Positions 16,368-24,922 of a stretch of DNA of 64,000 bases are shown here, in pieces. Positions within the stretch are counted from its first letter, which is position 1. Every line of letters begins with the position of its first letter. The notes below the pieces were generated by a model. It was not told the DNA's origin, did no database searches, and saw only the letters and a program-made list of their open reading frames with translations. Position numbers and translations under genes: made by a program. Source of the stretch: Sphingobacterium alkalisoli (lineage in GTDB: Bacteria > Bacteroidota > Bacteroidia > Sphingobacteriales > Sphingobacteriaceae); contig NZ_SUKA01000001.1 of the NCBI RefSeq assembly GCF_005049105.1, positions 434,001-498,000 of the forward strand. Reading direction: 5' to 3'.

Positions 16368-17906
16368 ATGAAAAAAATACTTCTAGCATCACTTTTATTC
16401 GCTTCGGTATATGCCACCGCACAGCAGCGCGAAGCTAACACGAATACCTTGATGAATCCTGAGTTCTGGAAATCACAGCCTACTATAGAGCAGGTAAAAG
16501 CAGAAATCGCCAAAGGCAATAGCCCATCACAACCCGATGCCGCTTCCTGGGATCCAACAGCACGAGCTATTCTAAACGAAGCACCCTTAGAAACCATCAA
16601 GTTTATGGTCGAACAAGAAGGCAATGGCGTAGCCAAAAAGACACACCACAGCGCATCTTATTTACACTGGGCAGCAGGAAGAGGGAATGCCGAACTGGTA
16701 AATTACCTCATCGAAAAAGGTTCAGATATCCGTCTAAACGACAGCCATGGGCGCTCCGTCATCGAGAATGCTGCAGTAAGCAGCAGTGATAACTTTGCCG
16801 TTTTAGACGCCCTTTTCAAAGCCGGTGTAGATCCAAAGCAGAAATTCGGCGACGGTGCTTCATTATTATTGTTAGGAATTTCTACCGACAATGACCTTGC
16901 CAAGTCAGACTATTTTGTGTCCAAAGGACTGTCATACAACGATACCGACGAGTACGGAAGCACAGCTGTTGATTATGCAGCAAAATTGGGCAACAAAGAA
17001 TTGATGCAGAAACTAATGGCTAAAGGTATAAAACCAACCAACAATGCACTATTCTTCGCAACACAAGGTTCTAGATCATCCCAAAATGGTATCGAAACTT
17101 ACCAGTATCTAATCGAAGAATTAAAGTTAGATCCCAGAGCGATCTATCAAAAAGACGGTTCTACAATCTTACATCCATTAGTGCGCCGTCCAAATACGGA
17201 TATTATCAATTACTTCTTGGCCAAAGGAGCCGATGTCAACAAAAAAGATAATGAAGGCAATACCGCATTGGCTCATGCCGCCAGTGGCAGGGATGCTGCA
17301 TTAGTGGCTACCCTAATTGCCAAAACTGCCGATATCAATGCCGTCAACGAAAAAGGCGAGTCTGCGCTGACCAAAGCCGTTGCCAACAGCACGGCCGAGA
17401 TCGTATCTTTGCTGTTAAAAAATGGGGCAGACGTTAATGTAATCGATCGCGACGGTAATAATCTGGCATATCATTGGTTTAATTCATTTACGGAGCGTAG
17501 ACCAGGCGGACCGATGGGGCAAGCTCCACAAAGAGGTGCTTCGGCCCAACCGCAAACGGACGACTTCTCCGACAAGCTAGCCATATTAAAAGCTAAAGGT
17601 CTTGATGTAGCCGCTCCTCAAACCAATGGGCGCAACTTGTTTCACTTAGCCGTTGCCAAAGAGAATGTAACCCTTATCAAAAAAGCAGCTCAGTTGGGCG
17701 CAGACATCAATGCCCAAGACGCAGAGAAGACGACTGCATTGCACAAAGCCGCTCTGATAGCCAAAGACGATGTCCTTTTAAAGGAGCTTGTCGCACTCGG
17801 CGCAAAAAAGGACTTGAAAACAGAATTCGAGGAGACAGCCTATGAACTGGCACAAGAAAATGATTTCTTGAAAAACAGCCATGTCGCTATCGATTTCTTA
17901 AAATAA
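16368..17906 (+). CDS. Exported ankyrin-repeat protein of the iron operon
   Basis: Protein of 512 residues with a signal peptide (1-19, ending ATAQQ), so it is predicted to be periplasmic. From about residue 85 to the end it is made of ankyrin repeats, clear ones being [99 protein letters not shown] and [27 protein letters not shown] low-complexity Gly/Pro/Gln insert near residues 380-397 interrupts the series. Ankyrin arrays are protein-binding scaffolds. It stands 4 bases before the DUF2271 gene, so a scaffold or chaperone role for the periplasmic reductase is an attractive inference, not shown. Confidence 0.85.
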   Translation: MKKILLASLLFASVYATAQQREANTNTLMNPEFWKSQPTIEQVKAEIAKGNSPSQPDAASWDPTARAILNEAPLETIKFMVEQEGNGVAKKTHHSASYLHWAAGRGNAELVNYLIEKGSDIRLNDSHGRSVIENAAVSSSDNFAVLDALFKAGVDPKQKFGDGASLLLLGISTDNDLAKSDYFVSKGLSYNDTDEYGSTAVDYAAKLGNKELMQKLMAKGIKPTNNALFFATQGSRSSQNGIETYQYLIEELKLDPRAIYQKDGSTILHPLVRRPNTDIINYFLAKGADVNKKDNEGNTALAHAASGRDAALVATLIAKTADINAVNEKGESALTKAVANSTAEIVSLLLKNGADVNVIDRDGNNLAYHWFNSFTERRPGGPMGQAPQRGASAQPQTDDFSDKLAILKAKGLDVAAPQTNGRNLFHLAVAKENVTLIKKAAQLGADINAQDAEKTTALHKAALIAKDDVLLKELVALGAKKDLKTEFEETAYELAQENDFLKNSHVAIDFLK

Positions 17907-17910
17907 GAAT

Positions 17911-18396
17911 ATGAAAATACACGTAAAACTTATATTAGCAATCTGCAGTCTATTTTTAGTTGCCAATCAATCTCTCGCCCAGACGAGTAAATACAAGTGC
18001 ATGATTCAGATGGTCGGTTACCAAGGCGAAAAAGCATATGTCATTATCTCCCTGATCAACCCCAAAGGCGAATACGAAAAGACCCTTTCGGTACTTGGTC
18101 CTGATAAGCAATGGTTCAATACCTTAAAGGAATGGTACAAATTCCAGACCAAGACAAAAGAAAAAATCAGTGCCGTGACCGGTGCATCTGTGGGCGGTGG
18201 GGACCGTGCCGTGCGTACTATCGAAATAGACAATGCCAAACTGAACAAAGGTTATAAATTACGCTTTGAATCAGCCGTAGAAGAAAAAAAATACCACGTA
18301 AAAGACGTAGAACTTGCTGTAACACCCCAAGGGCTGATAGAGCGTGCCGAGGGCACGGGATATATCCGTTTCGTGAAATTAAGTAAAGTTCAGTAA
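17911..18396 (+). CDS. Exported DUF2271 protein with an ApbE-type flavinylation motif
   Basis: Small periplasmic protein (161 residues): signal peptide 1-23 (ending SLAQ), then a beta-rich DUF2271 domain. Residues 86-97 read ISAVTGASVGGG; T90-G-A-S matches the [S/T]GA[S/T] site where ApbE transferases attach FMN to threonine through a phosphoester bond. An ApbE gene is in the same cluster (20673-21647). The protein is therefore predicted to be a one-electron-capable periplasmic flavoprotein, receiving electrons from the adjacent PepSY reductase and passing them to ferric siderophore. It begins 4 bases after the ankyrin gene stop and is followed 10 bases later by the reductase. Confidence 0.8.
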   Translation: MKIHVKLILAICSLFLVANQSLAQTSKYKCMIQMVGYQGEKAYVIISLINPKGEYEKTLSVLGPDKQWFNTLKEWYKFQTKTKEKISAVTGASVGGGDRAVRTIEIDNAKLNKGYKLRFESAVEEKKYHVKDVELAVTPQGLIERAEGTGYIRFVKLSKVQ

Positions 18397-18406
18397 GAAG
18401 CAACAA

Positions 18407-20590
18407 ATGACCCTATCCATCTGGCGGTATGCGCACCTGGCTTTAGCCCTAGTTTCGGCACTGTTCCTGTTGATACTTTCAGTAACGGGAGTGATCCTGG
18501 CAATCGGGGCAGTGGACGAAAAGACACAGGAGTATAAAGTCAGTGATTTTGATGAAATAAACCTCGCACAGACCATTCCGACGCTGTGGGAGGTTTATTC
18601 CGAAATTACAGAACTTACCGTAGATCACAATCAGTTCGTAACGATCGATGCTTTCGATGAGGAGGGCAATTCGCTCAAAGCCTACATTGACCCCCGCACC
18701 GGAGCCGTTTTGGGAGAAGTAAAGCCCCAAAGCGATTTTATCCAATGGAATATTGCACTACACCGTTCGCTATTCTTGAAAGAAACCGGACGTATCATCG
18801 TCGGCGTTGCGTCCTTTCTACTTTTTCTAATTACTATTTCGGGAATTGTACTGATTGCCAAGCGCCAACAGGGACTGCGAAATTTCTTTGCCAAGATCAA
18901 TAAAGACTTCTTTGCCCAGTACTTTCACGTCGTCAGCGGACGGATTTTTCTGATCCCCGTACTTATACTAGCCCTCACAGGTACCTACCTTTTTATGGTC
19001 AGGATTGGTCTGACCGGTGGCGAGAACCAAACTGTTGATTATGTATTAAACGAAGAGGCAGCAGCGCAGAAACCGCTGGCCGATTTCTCCGTTTTCAACG
19101 AAACGCGACTGGCAGATGTGGAGAAAATTGAATTTCCATTTATACCCGACGATCCCGAAGAGTTTTACGTATTGAAGCTGAAAGATAGGGAGATGTCGGT
19201 AAACCAAGTCACCGGCAAAATAGAGAAAGAGACCCGATACCCCTACAGCTTGATATTGGAAAGGCTCAGCTTGGATTTGCATACCGGACGGACAAATGTG
19301 ATTTGGGCTATTATTTTGGGTTTTGCTTCGCTCAACATTCTGTTTTTCATTTATACCGGTTTTGCAATTACTCTGCGGAGAAAGAGCACAAAAGTAAAAA
19401 ACAAGTTCAATGCCTCCACAGCGGAATACGTGATTTTGGTTGGAACAGAAAATGGCAGTACACTATCTTTTGCCAATAAAATCCATCAGCAGCTACTGGC
19501 CCTCGGCTATAAATCCTTTTTGACCGAGATGAACAAGTTTACACGCTTTCCCAAAGCAACACATTTCTTGGTTTTCAGTTCTACATATGGTTTGGGTACG
19601 GCACCGGCAAATGCGGTAGCTTTTGATAAATTGATTGCCAAGTTTCGGCAAAATCAACCCGTTCAATATTCCGTTATCGGGTTTGGATCAAAGGCCTATC
19701 CCGACTTCTGTGCCTATGCAGGACAGGTCGACGACCTGTTGGCACAACAAAATTGGGCGACACGATTGCTCGATCTGCATACCGTGAACGACCGTTCCGT
19801 AGAAGAATTTATGACCTGGGTGAAGGCCTGGAATGGGAAAACCGCCTGCGGATTAGGAACCACACCCGCCCTCTATGCCACCAAAATAACCGGTCTGAAG
19901 AAATTCACCGTCTTGGAAAGAACCACCGTTACCGAAGATAACGCAACATTTAGAATCACCCTGAAGCCACAAAGCGCGCAAGCTTTCCAGTCGGGCGATC
20001 TGTTGGCTATTTACCCCGCAAACGATGGCCGCGAGCGGTTGTATTCCATAGCTAAAGTACATGGCAATATACAGCTTATCGTCAAGTTGCATCCCAGCGG
20101 ATTAGGATCCGAATTCTTATATCATCTCGGAAAGGGCGATAGTACATCTGCCCGGGTCGTCATCAACAAGGAATTTCATTTTCCGAAGAATACACCCATT
20201 GTCGCCATGATCGCCAATGGCACCGGTATTGCGCCATTTATAGGGATGATTAAGGGAAACAAAAAACCGATTTCCACTCACTTATACGCAGGCTTCAGGT
20301 ACAATAACAGCTTGTCAAAGCAATACGACTCCTTTGCCCAGGAAGAAATAGCTGCGGGAAAATTGATTGGTTATTACAGCGCTTTTTCACGCGAGGAAAA
20401 CCGGAAATATGTAATGGACTTGATCCGACAAGATGCGGTATTCTTTTCCGAATTATTAGAAAATAAAGGTGTCATCATGATCTGTGGCTCGTTGGCTATG
20501 CAAAAGGACGTCGAACAATTGCTTTGCGAAATACTCCAGACAAAAGACCTCAGCCAGTATAAAGGACGGATTTTAGCGGATTGTTATTAG
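18407..20590 (+). CDS. PepSY transmembrane protein fused to flavodoxin and ferredoxin-reductase domains
   Basis: Inner-membrane electron-transfer protein (727 residues). Residues 1-325 form a PepSY-associated membrane unit with helices at about 8-33, 127-151, 175-198 and 297-323 and PepSY-like periplasmic segments between. H10, H119, H174 and H292 lie close to the helix ends and could ligate haem. Residues 340-475 are a flavodoxin domain (LVGTENGSTLSFANKI). Residues 495-727 are a CysJ-like FAD/NADPH module: RLYS 544-547 (FAD), GTGIAPF 605-611 and MICGS 691-695 (nucleotide), with a C-terminal Tyr that could stack on the flavin. Predicted path: NADPH-FAD-FMN-membrane-periplasm. It is analogous to XusC but with the cytosolic electron donor fused on. 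Confidence 0.87.
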   Translation: MTLSIWRYAHLALALVSALFLLILSVTGVILAIGAVDEKTQEYKVSDFDEINLAQTIPTLWEVYSEITELTVDHNQFVTIDAFDEEGNSLKAYIDPRTGAVLGEVKPQSDFIQWNIALHRSLFLKETGRIIVGVASFLLFLITISGIVLIAKRQQGLRNFFAKINKDFFAQYFHVVSGRIFLIPVLILALTGTYLFMVRIGLTGGENQTVDYVLNEEAAAQKPLADFSVFNETRLADVEKIEFPFIPDDPEEFYVLKLKDREMSVNQVTGKIEKETRYPYSLILERLSLDLHTGRTNVIWAIILGFASLNILFFIYTGFAITLRRKSTKVKNKFNASTAEYVILVGTENGSTLSFANKIHQQLLALGYKSFLTEMNKFTRFPKATHFLVFSSTYGLGTAPANAVAFDKLIAKFRQNQPVQYSVIGFGSKAYPDFCAYAGQVDDLLAQQNWATRLLDLHTVNDRSVEEFMTWVKAWNGKTACGLGTTPALYATKITGLKKFTVLERTTVTEDNATFRITLKPQSAQAFQSGDLLAIYPANDGRERLYSIAKVHGNIQLIVKLHPSGLGSEFLYHLGKGDSTSARVVINKEFHFPKNTPIVAMIANGTGIAPFIGMIKGNKKPISTHLYAGFRYNNSLSKQYDSFAQEEIAAGKLIGYYSAFSREENRKYVMDLIRQDAVFFSELLENKGVIMICGSLAMQKDVEQLLCEILQTKDLSQYKGRILADCY

Positions 20591-20592
20591 AT

Positions 20593-20646
20593 TAGTGATC
20601 AGTGACTAGTGATCAGTGACTAGTGATCAGTAAATAGTGACTGTTG
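20593..20646. repeat. Short tandem repeat, 14-bp unit
   Basis: TAGTGATCAGTGAC occurs at 20593-20606 and 20607-20620, followed by a variant TAGTGATCAGTAAA (20621-20634) and a degraded copy. The unit contains the palindrome TGATCA. It fills the gap between the reductase stop and ApbE. Confidence 0.85.
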
Positions 20647-20672
20647 ATAGGTGGCTCATTAAGACATAGAAT

Positions 20673-21647
20673 ATGTACGGACTAAATTTAGGAATGTCGA
20701 AATACCTTGGAAGCACACTCTTGTTTTTGTGTTTGGGACTGTTATTTCAAACTGCGGATGCACAGGTTCTGGTCAAAAGACAGCTGACCAAAATGGGATC
20801 GCTTTTCGATATCACGGTCGTGGCTCGTGACAGTATACAGGCAGACCAGCATATTCAGAATGCCGCCAATGAAATAGAGCGTATCGAAAACCTTATTTCC
20901 GAGTGGAGGCCACATACGCAAATCGCCCAGGTAAACCAATATGCCGGTATCAGTCCTGTACAAGTAGACAAAGAAGTTTTTGAGCTTACCCGACGTGCCA
21001 TCCAATATTCCCAACTAACAGACGGCGCTTTCGATATCAGCATAGCTGCTCTGGATAAAGTTTGGGTGTTCGACGGTAGCATGGAGGAGTTACCATCTGA
21101 TGATGCTATTCGTAACTCTGTGCAGTATGTAGGTTATCAATATATTGCTTTGGATAGCGTAAACACGACCATTTTTCTAGAAAAGAAAGGCATGAAAATT
21201 GGCTTTGGCTCAATCGGAAAAGGCTATGCGGCCGACAAGGGCCGCGAACTGCTGCAGTCCTTGGGTATCCAAGGTGGTATTATTAACGCTTCCGGTGATC
21301 TATCGACCTGGGGAGCACAACCCGGTCGCCAGCTCTGGAAAGTAGGGGTGCGTAATCCGTTCAAACCCCATAAAATGATAAAAGTCCTGAAATTGGGGTA
21401 CGGCTCCGTGGCGACATCCGGGAGCTATGAGAAATTTGCAGAACTACACGGCAAACGCTATGCGCATATTATCAATCCTATCACCGGCTGGCCATCTACC
21501 GGACTAACTAGTGTAACTGTATCAGGACAATCAGCAGAGTTTGCCAATTTCCTCAGCACATCCATTATGGTGTTAGGAAATAAAAAGGGCAAAAAACTAC
21601 TTAAAAATTTTGCTGACTATAAAGCCATTATCGTGAAAGACAAGTAA
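20673..21647 (+). CDS. apbE: FAD:protein FMN transferase (ApbE)
   Basis: Exported flavin transferase that moves FMN from FAD onto threonine of extracytosolic proteins. The signal segment LGSTLLFLCLGLLFQTADAQ predicts periplasmic action. Family elements are present: GSIGKGYAADKG, NASGDLSTWG, VATSGSYEKF and HIINPITGWP. The length of 324 residues is usual. The start could be 20673 or the second Met at 20694 (MSKYLGS), which gives a more compact signal peptide. Its target is probably the DUF2271 protein of the same cluster, since no other candidate flavin acceptor is seen in the window. Confidence 0.9.
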   Translation: MYGLNLGMSKYLGSTLLFLCLGLLFQTADAQVLVKRQLTKMGSLFDITVVARDSIQADQHIQNAANEIERIENLISEWRPHTQIAQVNQYAGISPVQVDKEVFELTRRAIQYSQLTDGAFDISIAALDKVWVFDGSMEELPSDDAIRNSVQYVGYQYIALDSVNTTIFLEKKGMKIGFGSIGKGYAADKGRELLQSLGIQGGIINASGDLSTWGAQPGRQLWKVGVRNPFKPHKMIKVLKLGYGSVATSGSYEKFAELHGKRYAHIINPITGWPSTGLTSVTVSGQSAEFANFLSTSIMVLGNKKGKKLLKNFADYKAIIVKDK

Positions 21648-21669
21648 AGCGCCATTGTTCGCTTGTTTT

Positions 21670-22023
21670 TTATCGAGCAGATTTTTCGCCGCCAATTCTT
21701 CCAAGGATCATTTCTAGTAAGGCAACCACAACAGCAAATAGAGCTGCAGCCCAGAATCCCGAAACATCGAATTTAGAACCCATGATGCTGTCGCTGAGCA
21801 TAACCATCAATACCGTGATGATAAATGAAACCAGGCCAAAAGTAAGCCAATTGAGGGGAAATGTGAATAATCGCAGGATCCCGCCAATAACAGCATTTAC
21901 GAATCCAATAACTAATCCCGTTACGATAGCCCATCCAAATCCTGCGACCTGAACACCTGGAATAACATAAGAGGCCAATGCGACAACTAGCCCCGTTAAC
22001 AAAAGTGATATTATAAATCTCAT
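21670..22023 (-). CDS. Small four-helix membrane protein (mycobacterial phage-holin-like family)
   Basis: A protein of 117 residues that is almost wholly hydrophobic, with four predicted helices (about 2-20, 25-47, 54-78, 88-110) and conserved-looking glycines (GFGWAIVTGLVIGFVNAVIGGILRLFTFPLNWLTFGL). This matches the widespread family annotated as 4-TMS phage holin, superfamily IV. There is no phage context, so a lysis role is not supported; function unknown. Convergent with apbE, 22 bases apart. Confidence 0.75.
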   Translation of the reverse strand: MRFIISLLLTGLVVALASYVIPGVQVAGFGWAIVTGLVIGFVNAVIGGILRLFTFPLNWLTFGLVSFIITVLMVMLSDSIMGSKFDVSGFWAAALFAVVVALLEMILGRIGGEKSAR

Positions 22024-22202
22024 AATTACAACGTATTAGTTTGGAAAAACGATTCAAATTTAGTGCCAAAGGAGAGGTTTCCGAATTAAACTTTTTGATT
22101 AGCCATTTGAGGGCCTAAAATCCGAAATCTTCATTCTACTAAATAAAAAAAATATTATGCTTGCATAAGGAATTTTCTTATCTTCACTTTAATTATAAAC
22201 AG

Positions 22203-22622
22203 ATGCGTATGAACAAGTTAATCTTCACAGTATGTGCTTTGTTAATGTCTATGACATTATTTGCACAAGCAAACGATCCTATTTTGGGTAAATGGCAGAA
22301 CCCATCAGGCGAAGGGCGAATAGAAATTTATAAAAAGGGCGATAAATATTTCGGCAAGTTATACTGGATCAAAGATGCCACAAAAAAAGATGTCCATAAT
22401 CCAGACGAAAAGCTTCGCTCCCGTACTATCCAGGGATTAGAAATCCTAACCAATTTCACTAAAAAAGGTAACAATTATGAAGGTGGAAAGATTTACGATC
22501 CCAAAGAAGGGAAGACTTATAGCTGCAAAATGACAGTAAAAGGTGCTGATCAGCTTGATATACGTGGGTATCTCGGTGTGAGTCTTCTGGGACGCACCGA
22601 AACATGGAAACGCGTTAAATAG
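22203..22622 (+). CDS. Exported DUF2147 protein
   Basis: After a signal peptide (about 21 residues, ending LFAQA) the sequence follows the DUF2147 pattern: DPILGKWQNPSGEGRIEIYKKGDKYFGKLYWIK, then LTNFTKKGNNYEGGKIYDPKEGKTYSCKM and a closing RTETWKRV. This is a small beta-barrel-like periplasmic family of unknown function. Start codons at 22203 and 22209 are both possible; the frame extends further upstream without a plausible start. Length about 138 residues. Monocistronic. Confidence 0.8.
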   Translation: MRMNKLIFTVCALLMSMTLFAQANDPILGKWQNPSGEGRIEIYKKGDKYFGKLYWIKDATKKDVHNPDEKLRSRTIQGLEILTNFTKKGNNYEGGKIYDPKEGKTYSCKMTVKGADQLDIRGYLGVSLLGRTETWKRVK

Positions 22623-22636
22623 GACAATCGATTTCG

Positions 22637-22668
22637 TTGTAAGTACATTATAATTTCTTGTATCTTTG
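22637..22668 (+). promoter_or_regulatory. Promoter of kbl
   Basis: TTG at 22637-22639 and TATCTTTG at 22661-22668, 21 bases apart. The leader of about 65 bases carries the short repeats at 22677-22711. Confidence 0.55.
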
Positions 22669-22676
22669 GATTATTC

Positions 22677-22711
22677 GCTGATTCGCAGATTTGCGAATAC
22701 GCTGATTCGCA
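22677..22711. repeat. Short palindromic and direct repeats in the kbl leader
   Basis: GCTGATTCGCA occurs at 22677-22687 and 22701-22711. Within it ATTCGCA (22681-22687) pairs with TGCGAAT (22692-22698) around GATT. The RNA would form a small hairpin ahead of the kbl start. Confidence 0.7.
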
Positions 22712-22736
22712 AATACGCTTAACTTTTACTTATAAT

Positions 22737-23927
22737 ATGTTTACAACATTAAAACCCGTATTGGAAAAAGAACTTGCAGCGATCAAAGATGCAGGATTAT
22801 ACAAAGAAGAACGTATCATCGTCACACCGCAGGGGGCAGATATTAAAGTGAGCACAGGGCAGGAAGTAATTAATTTCTGTGCAAACAATTATCTAGGATT
22901 ATCATCCCATCCTAAAGTTACAGAGGCAGCAAAAAAAGCCATTGATTCGCATGGCTACGGTATGTCTTCCGTGCGCTTTATCTGTGGTACACAAGATATC
23001 CATAAAGAATTGGAGGCAAAGATTTCCAAATTTTTAGGCACCGAAGATACCATTTTATACGCCGCAGCATTTGATGCAAATGGCGGGGTATTCGAACCTT
23101 TATTAGGTGCTGAGGATGCTATTATTTCCGACGAGCTGAATCACGCTTCGATTATCGACGGCGTCCGTTTATGTAAAGCACAGCGCTTCCGTTATAAAAA
23201 CTGCGATATGGGCGATCTCGAAACACAGTTGAAAGCAACGTCAGGAGCACGCCATCGGATTATTGTAACAGACGGCGCTTTTTCAATGGACGGTTCAGTC
23301 GCTCCATTGGATAAAATCTGTGACCTAGCCGATAAATATGAGGCGCTAGTCATGATAGACGAGTCACATTGCTCCGGTTTTATCGGTAAAACAGGGCGCG
23401 GTACACACGAGCTATTTAACGTTATCGATCGTGTAGACGTTATAACAGGTACTCTAGGTAAAGCGTTAGGTGGTGCCTCAGGTGGTTTTACATCCGGTCG
23501 CAAAGAAATTATTGATATGCTGCGTCAGCGCTCTCGGCCTTATTTATTTTCAAATACCCTAGCCCCAGCAATTGCCGGTGCTTCCGTTGCGGTGTTGGAT
23601 ATGTTAAGCGAAACGACCGAATTACGGGATAAGCTGGAAAATAATACAACATACTTCCGCAAGAAAATGACAACAGCCGGCTTCGACATTAAATCAGGCT
23701 TTCATCCGATCGTTCCCGTTATGCTATACGATGCTAAATTAGCACAGGAATTTGCGGCAAAGATGCTGGAAGAAGGAATTTATGTGATAGGTTTTTATTA
23801 CCCAGTTGTCCCACAAGGAAAAGCACGTATCCGCGTACAGATCTCTGCTGCCCATGAAACCGAACACTTGGATAAAGCAATTGCTGCGTTCACCAAAGTG
23901 GGGAAAGCATTGGGTGTGATACAGTAA
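22737..23927 (+). CDS. kbl: Glycine C-acetyltransferase (2-amino-3-ketobutyrate CoA ligase)
   Basis: PLP enzyme of the alpha-oxoamine synthase family; with threonine dehydrogenase it turns threonine into glycine and acetyl-CoA. Family features: [53 protein letters not shown], and the PLP lysine in [14 protein letters not shown] near residue 240. At 396 residues it is nearly identical in length to E. coli Kbl. No tdh gene is adjacent. It has its own promoter and terminator. Confidence 0.93.
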   Translation: MFTTLKPVLEKELAAIKDAGLYKEERIIVTPQGADIKVSTGQEVINFCANNYLGLSSHPKVTEAAKKAIDSHGYGMSSVRFICGTQDIHKELEAKISKFLGTEDTILYAAAFDANGGVFEPLLGAEDAIISDELNHASIIDGVRLCKAQRFRYKNCDMGDLETQLKATSGARHRIIVTDGAFSMDGSVAPLDKICDLADKYEALVMIDESHCSGFIGKTGRGTHELFNVIDRVDVITGTLGKALGGASGGFTSGRKEIIDMLRQRSRPYLFSNTLAPAIAGASVAVLDMLSETTELRDKLENNTTYFRKKMTTAGFDIKSGFHPIVPVMLYDAKLAQEFAAKMLEEGIYVIGFYYPVVPQGKARIRVQISAAHETEHLDKAIAAFTKVGKALGVIQ

Positions 23928-23948
23928 TAAAGTTGGTTTTTATTGTAG

Positions 23949-23998
23949 AACCTTCATAAATATGTTAGTTATTAAAACATGTTTGTGAAGGTTTTTTT
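23949..23998 (+). terminator. Terminator after kbl
   Basis: AACCTTCA (23949-23956) pairs with TGAAGGTT (23986-23993), with further AT pairs inside, then a run of T. Confidence 0.8.
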
Positions 23999-24040
23999 AA
24001 TTCGAAATGGTGTTGGTTTAAAACGGAGGTTTTTCTTAAT

Positions 24041-24570
24041 CAATTATTTATGCGCCTCTTTAGCCGGCGCGGGGCGACTTCTTTTCTCTCAAAAGAAGGA
24101 AAAGTCGTCGCTGTACCCATTTGCTACATTGGCTATTGCCTCCTCGTGCAATTGGCAAATGGCTGAGGCGACATTTTGAGTAATTGTAAGAATAGTGCTT
24201 TTGTTATTAATTGTTACTAGTACTTTAGCTGAAGTTAGAAAGGACAACCTGGGTCGATGTAGCGTCAAGAAACTAAGTGTTCGGTAGATTCAAAACGAAG
24301 GCCTTATCGGATTTGGACGAGAAGGCAGCAAATGATGCGATAAAGAGACGCCCCAATTTGCACTTAGCCAAGCAGATCTCAGCCTTAGGGAAGGGCTATT
24401 GTATTGGAGGCCTAAGAGCTGCGCATTGCATCATTGCGTAGCCGAAACGAGAAATACGGTATCAGCCTTGATTTTTTGCTTCGTTTTTTATCAAGAAAAA
24501 ATGAAGGCCTTGTCGTGGCAACGACGGATAGGTAAAGCGATGGACAAAGGTCGCGGCAGTGACAAACGGT
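24041..24570. repeat. Putative non-coding interspersed repeat elements
   Basis: Two blocks stand out from the AT-rich surroundings. Block one (about 24062-24170) has CGACTTCTTTTCT facing AAAAGAAGG...AAGTCGTCG, and GCCTC facing GAGGC. Block two (about 24240-24570) contains CCTTGAT...ATCAAG and CTTC(G)TTTTTT...AAAAAA(T)GAAG, two competing hairpins around 24468-24505, and a 24-codon frame at 24501-24575. They resemble repeats I associate with Sphingobacterium/Pedobacter genomes, but with one window I cannot show multiple copies. Confidence 0.35.
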
Positions 24571-24867
24571 TTTAAATATACCTCCCTTTACTTTAATAAC
24601 CCCTAGAAATTTACTTGACGTCGATTCTTAAAAACTGTGATAAGCAAACATAAATTAAAAAAAACTTTACGATAAGAAAGCGATTAATGTGTTTATTAAG
24701 GTTCTTGAAGGCCTTTGAAGACAACCAATTCCCAAATCATTATTGAAATAATCGTAGATTCTTTTTGTCAAAAATATGCCCTCAATCGTTAATTAACAGA
24801 TATTCAGAGATTTGTTTTATAGTTGCTTATACGAGTTTACAAAATATTCATAGTAAATATTAAAAAA

Positions 24868-24898
24868 TGAGGTGCAAAATTTATATCTTTGCACCTCA
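24868..24898. promoter_or_regulatory. 11-bp palindrome embracing the typA -7 box
   Basis: TGAGGTGCAAA (24868-24878) is the exact reverse complement of TTTGCACCTCA (24888-24898), with nine bases between. The -7 box TATCTTTG (24884-24891) runs from the spacer into the right arm. No -33 TTG is seen. Either an operator or a 5' hairpin overlapping the promoter. Confidence 0.65.
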
Positions 24899-24922
24899 AA
24901 TTTTATATAATATCGTTGCTAA

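Larger units (their letters stand above)
23928..24922. other. 995-bp non-coding region between kbl and typA
   Basis: No credible gene is visible on either strand; open frames are short and do not look like proteins. Contents in order: kbl terminator, a stretch at about 24041-24180 with GC-rich hairpins, a stretch at about 24240-24570 that looks like an interspersed repeat, then AT-rich sequence leading to the typA promoter palindrome. Confidence 0.6.

Noticed and set aside
20593..20646. A possible CRISPR array
   Set aside because: The 14-bp units are directly tandem with no spacers, and no cas gene is in the window.
21670..22023. Prophage remnant suggested by holin-like proteins here and at 56903-57373
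   Set aside because: No endolysin, capsid, tail, integrase or attachment-site duplication is present; these families are common chromosomal membrane proteins.
23979..24179. A 66-codon open frame after kbl
   Set aside because: It begins inside the kbl terminator hairpin and runs through repeat-like hairpins; residue composition is not protein-like and no ribosome binding context exists.
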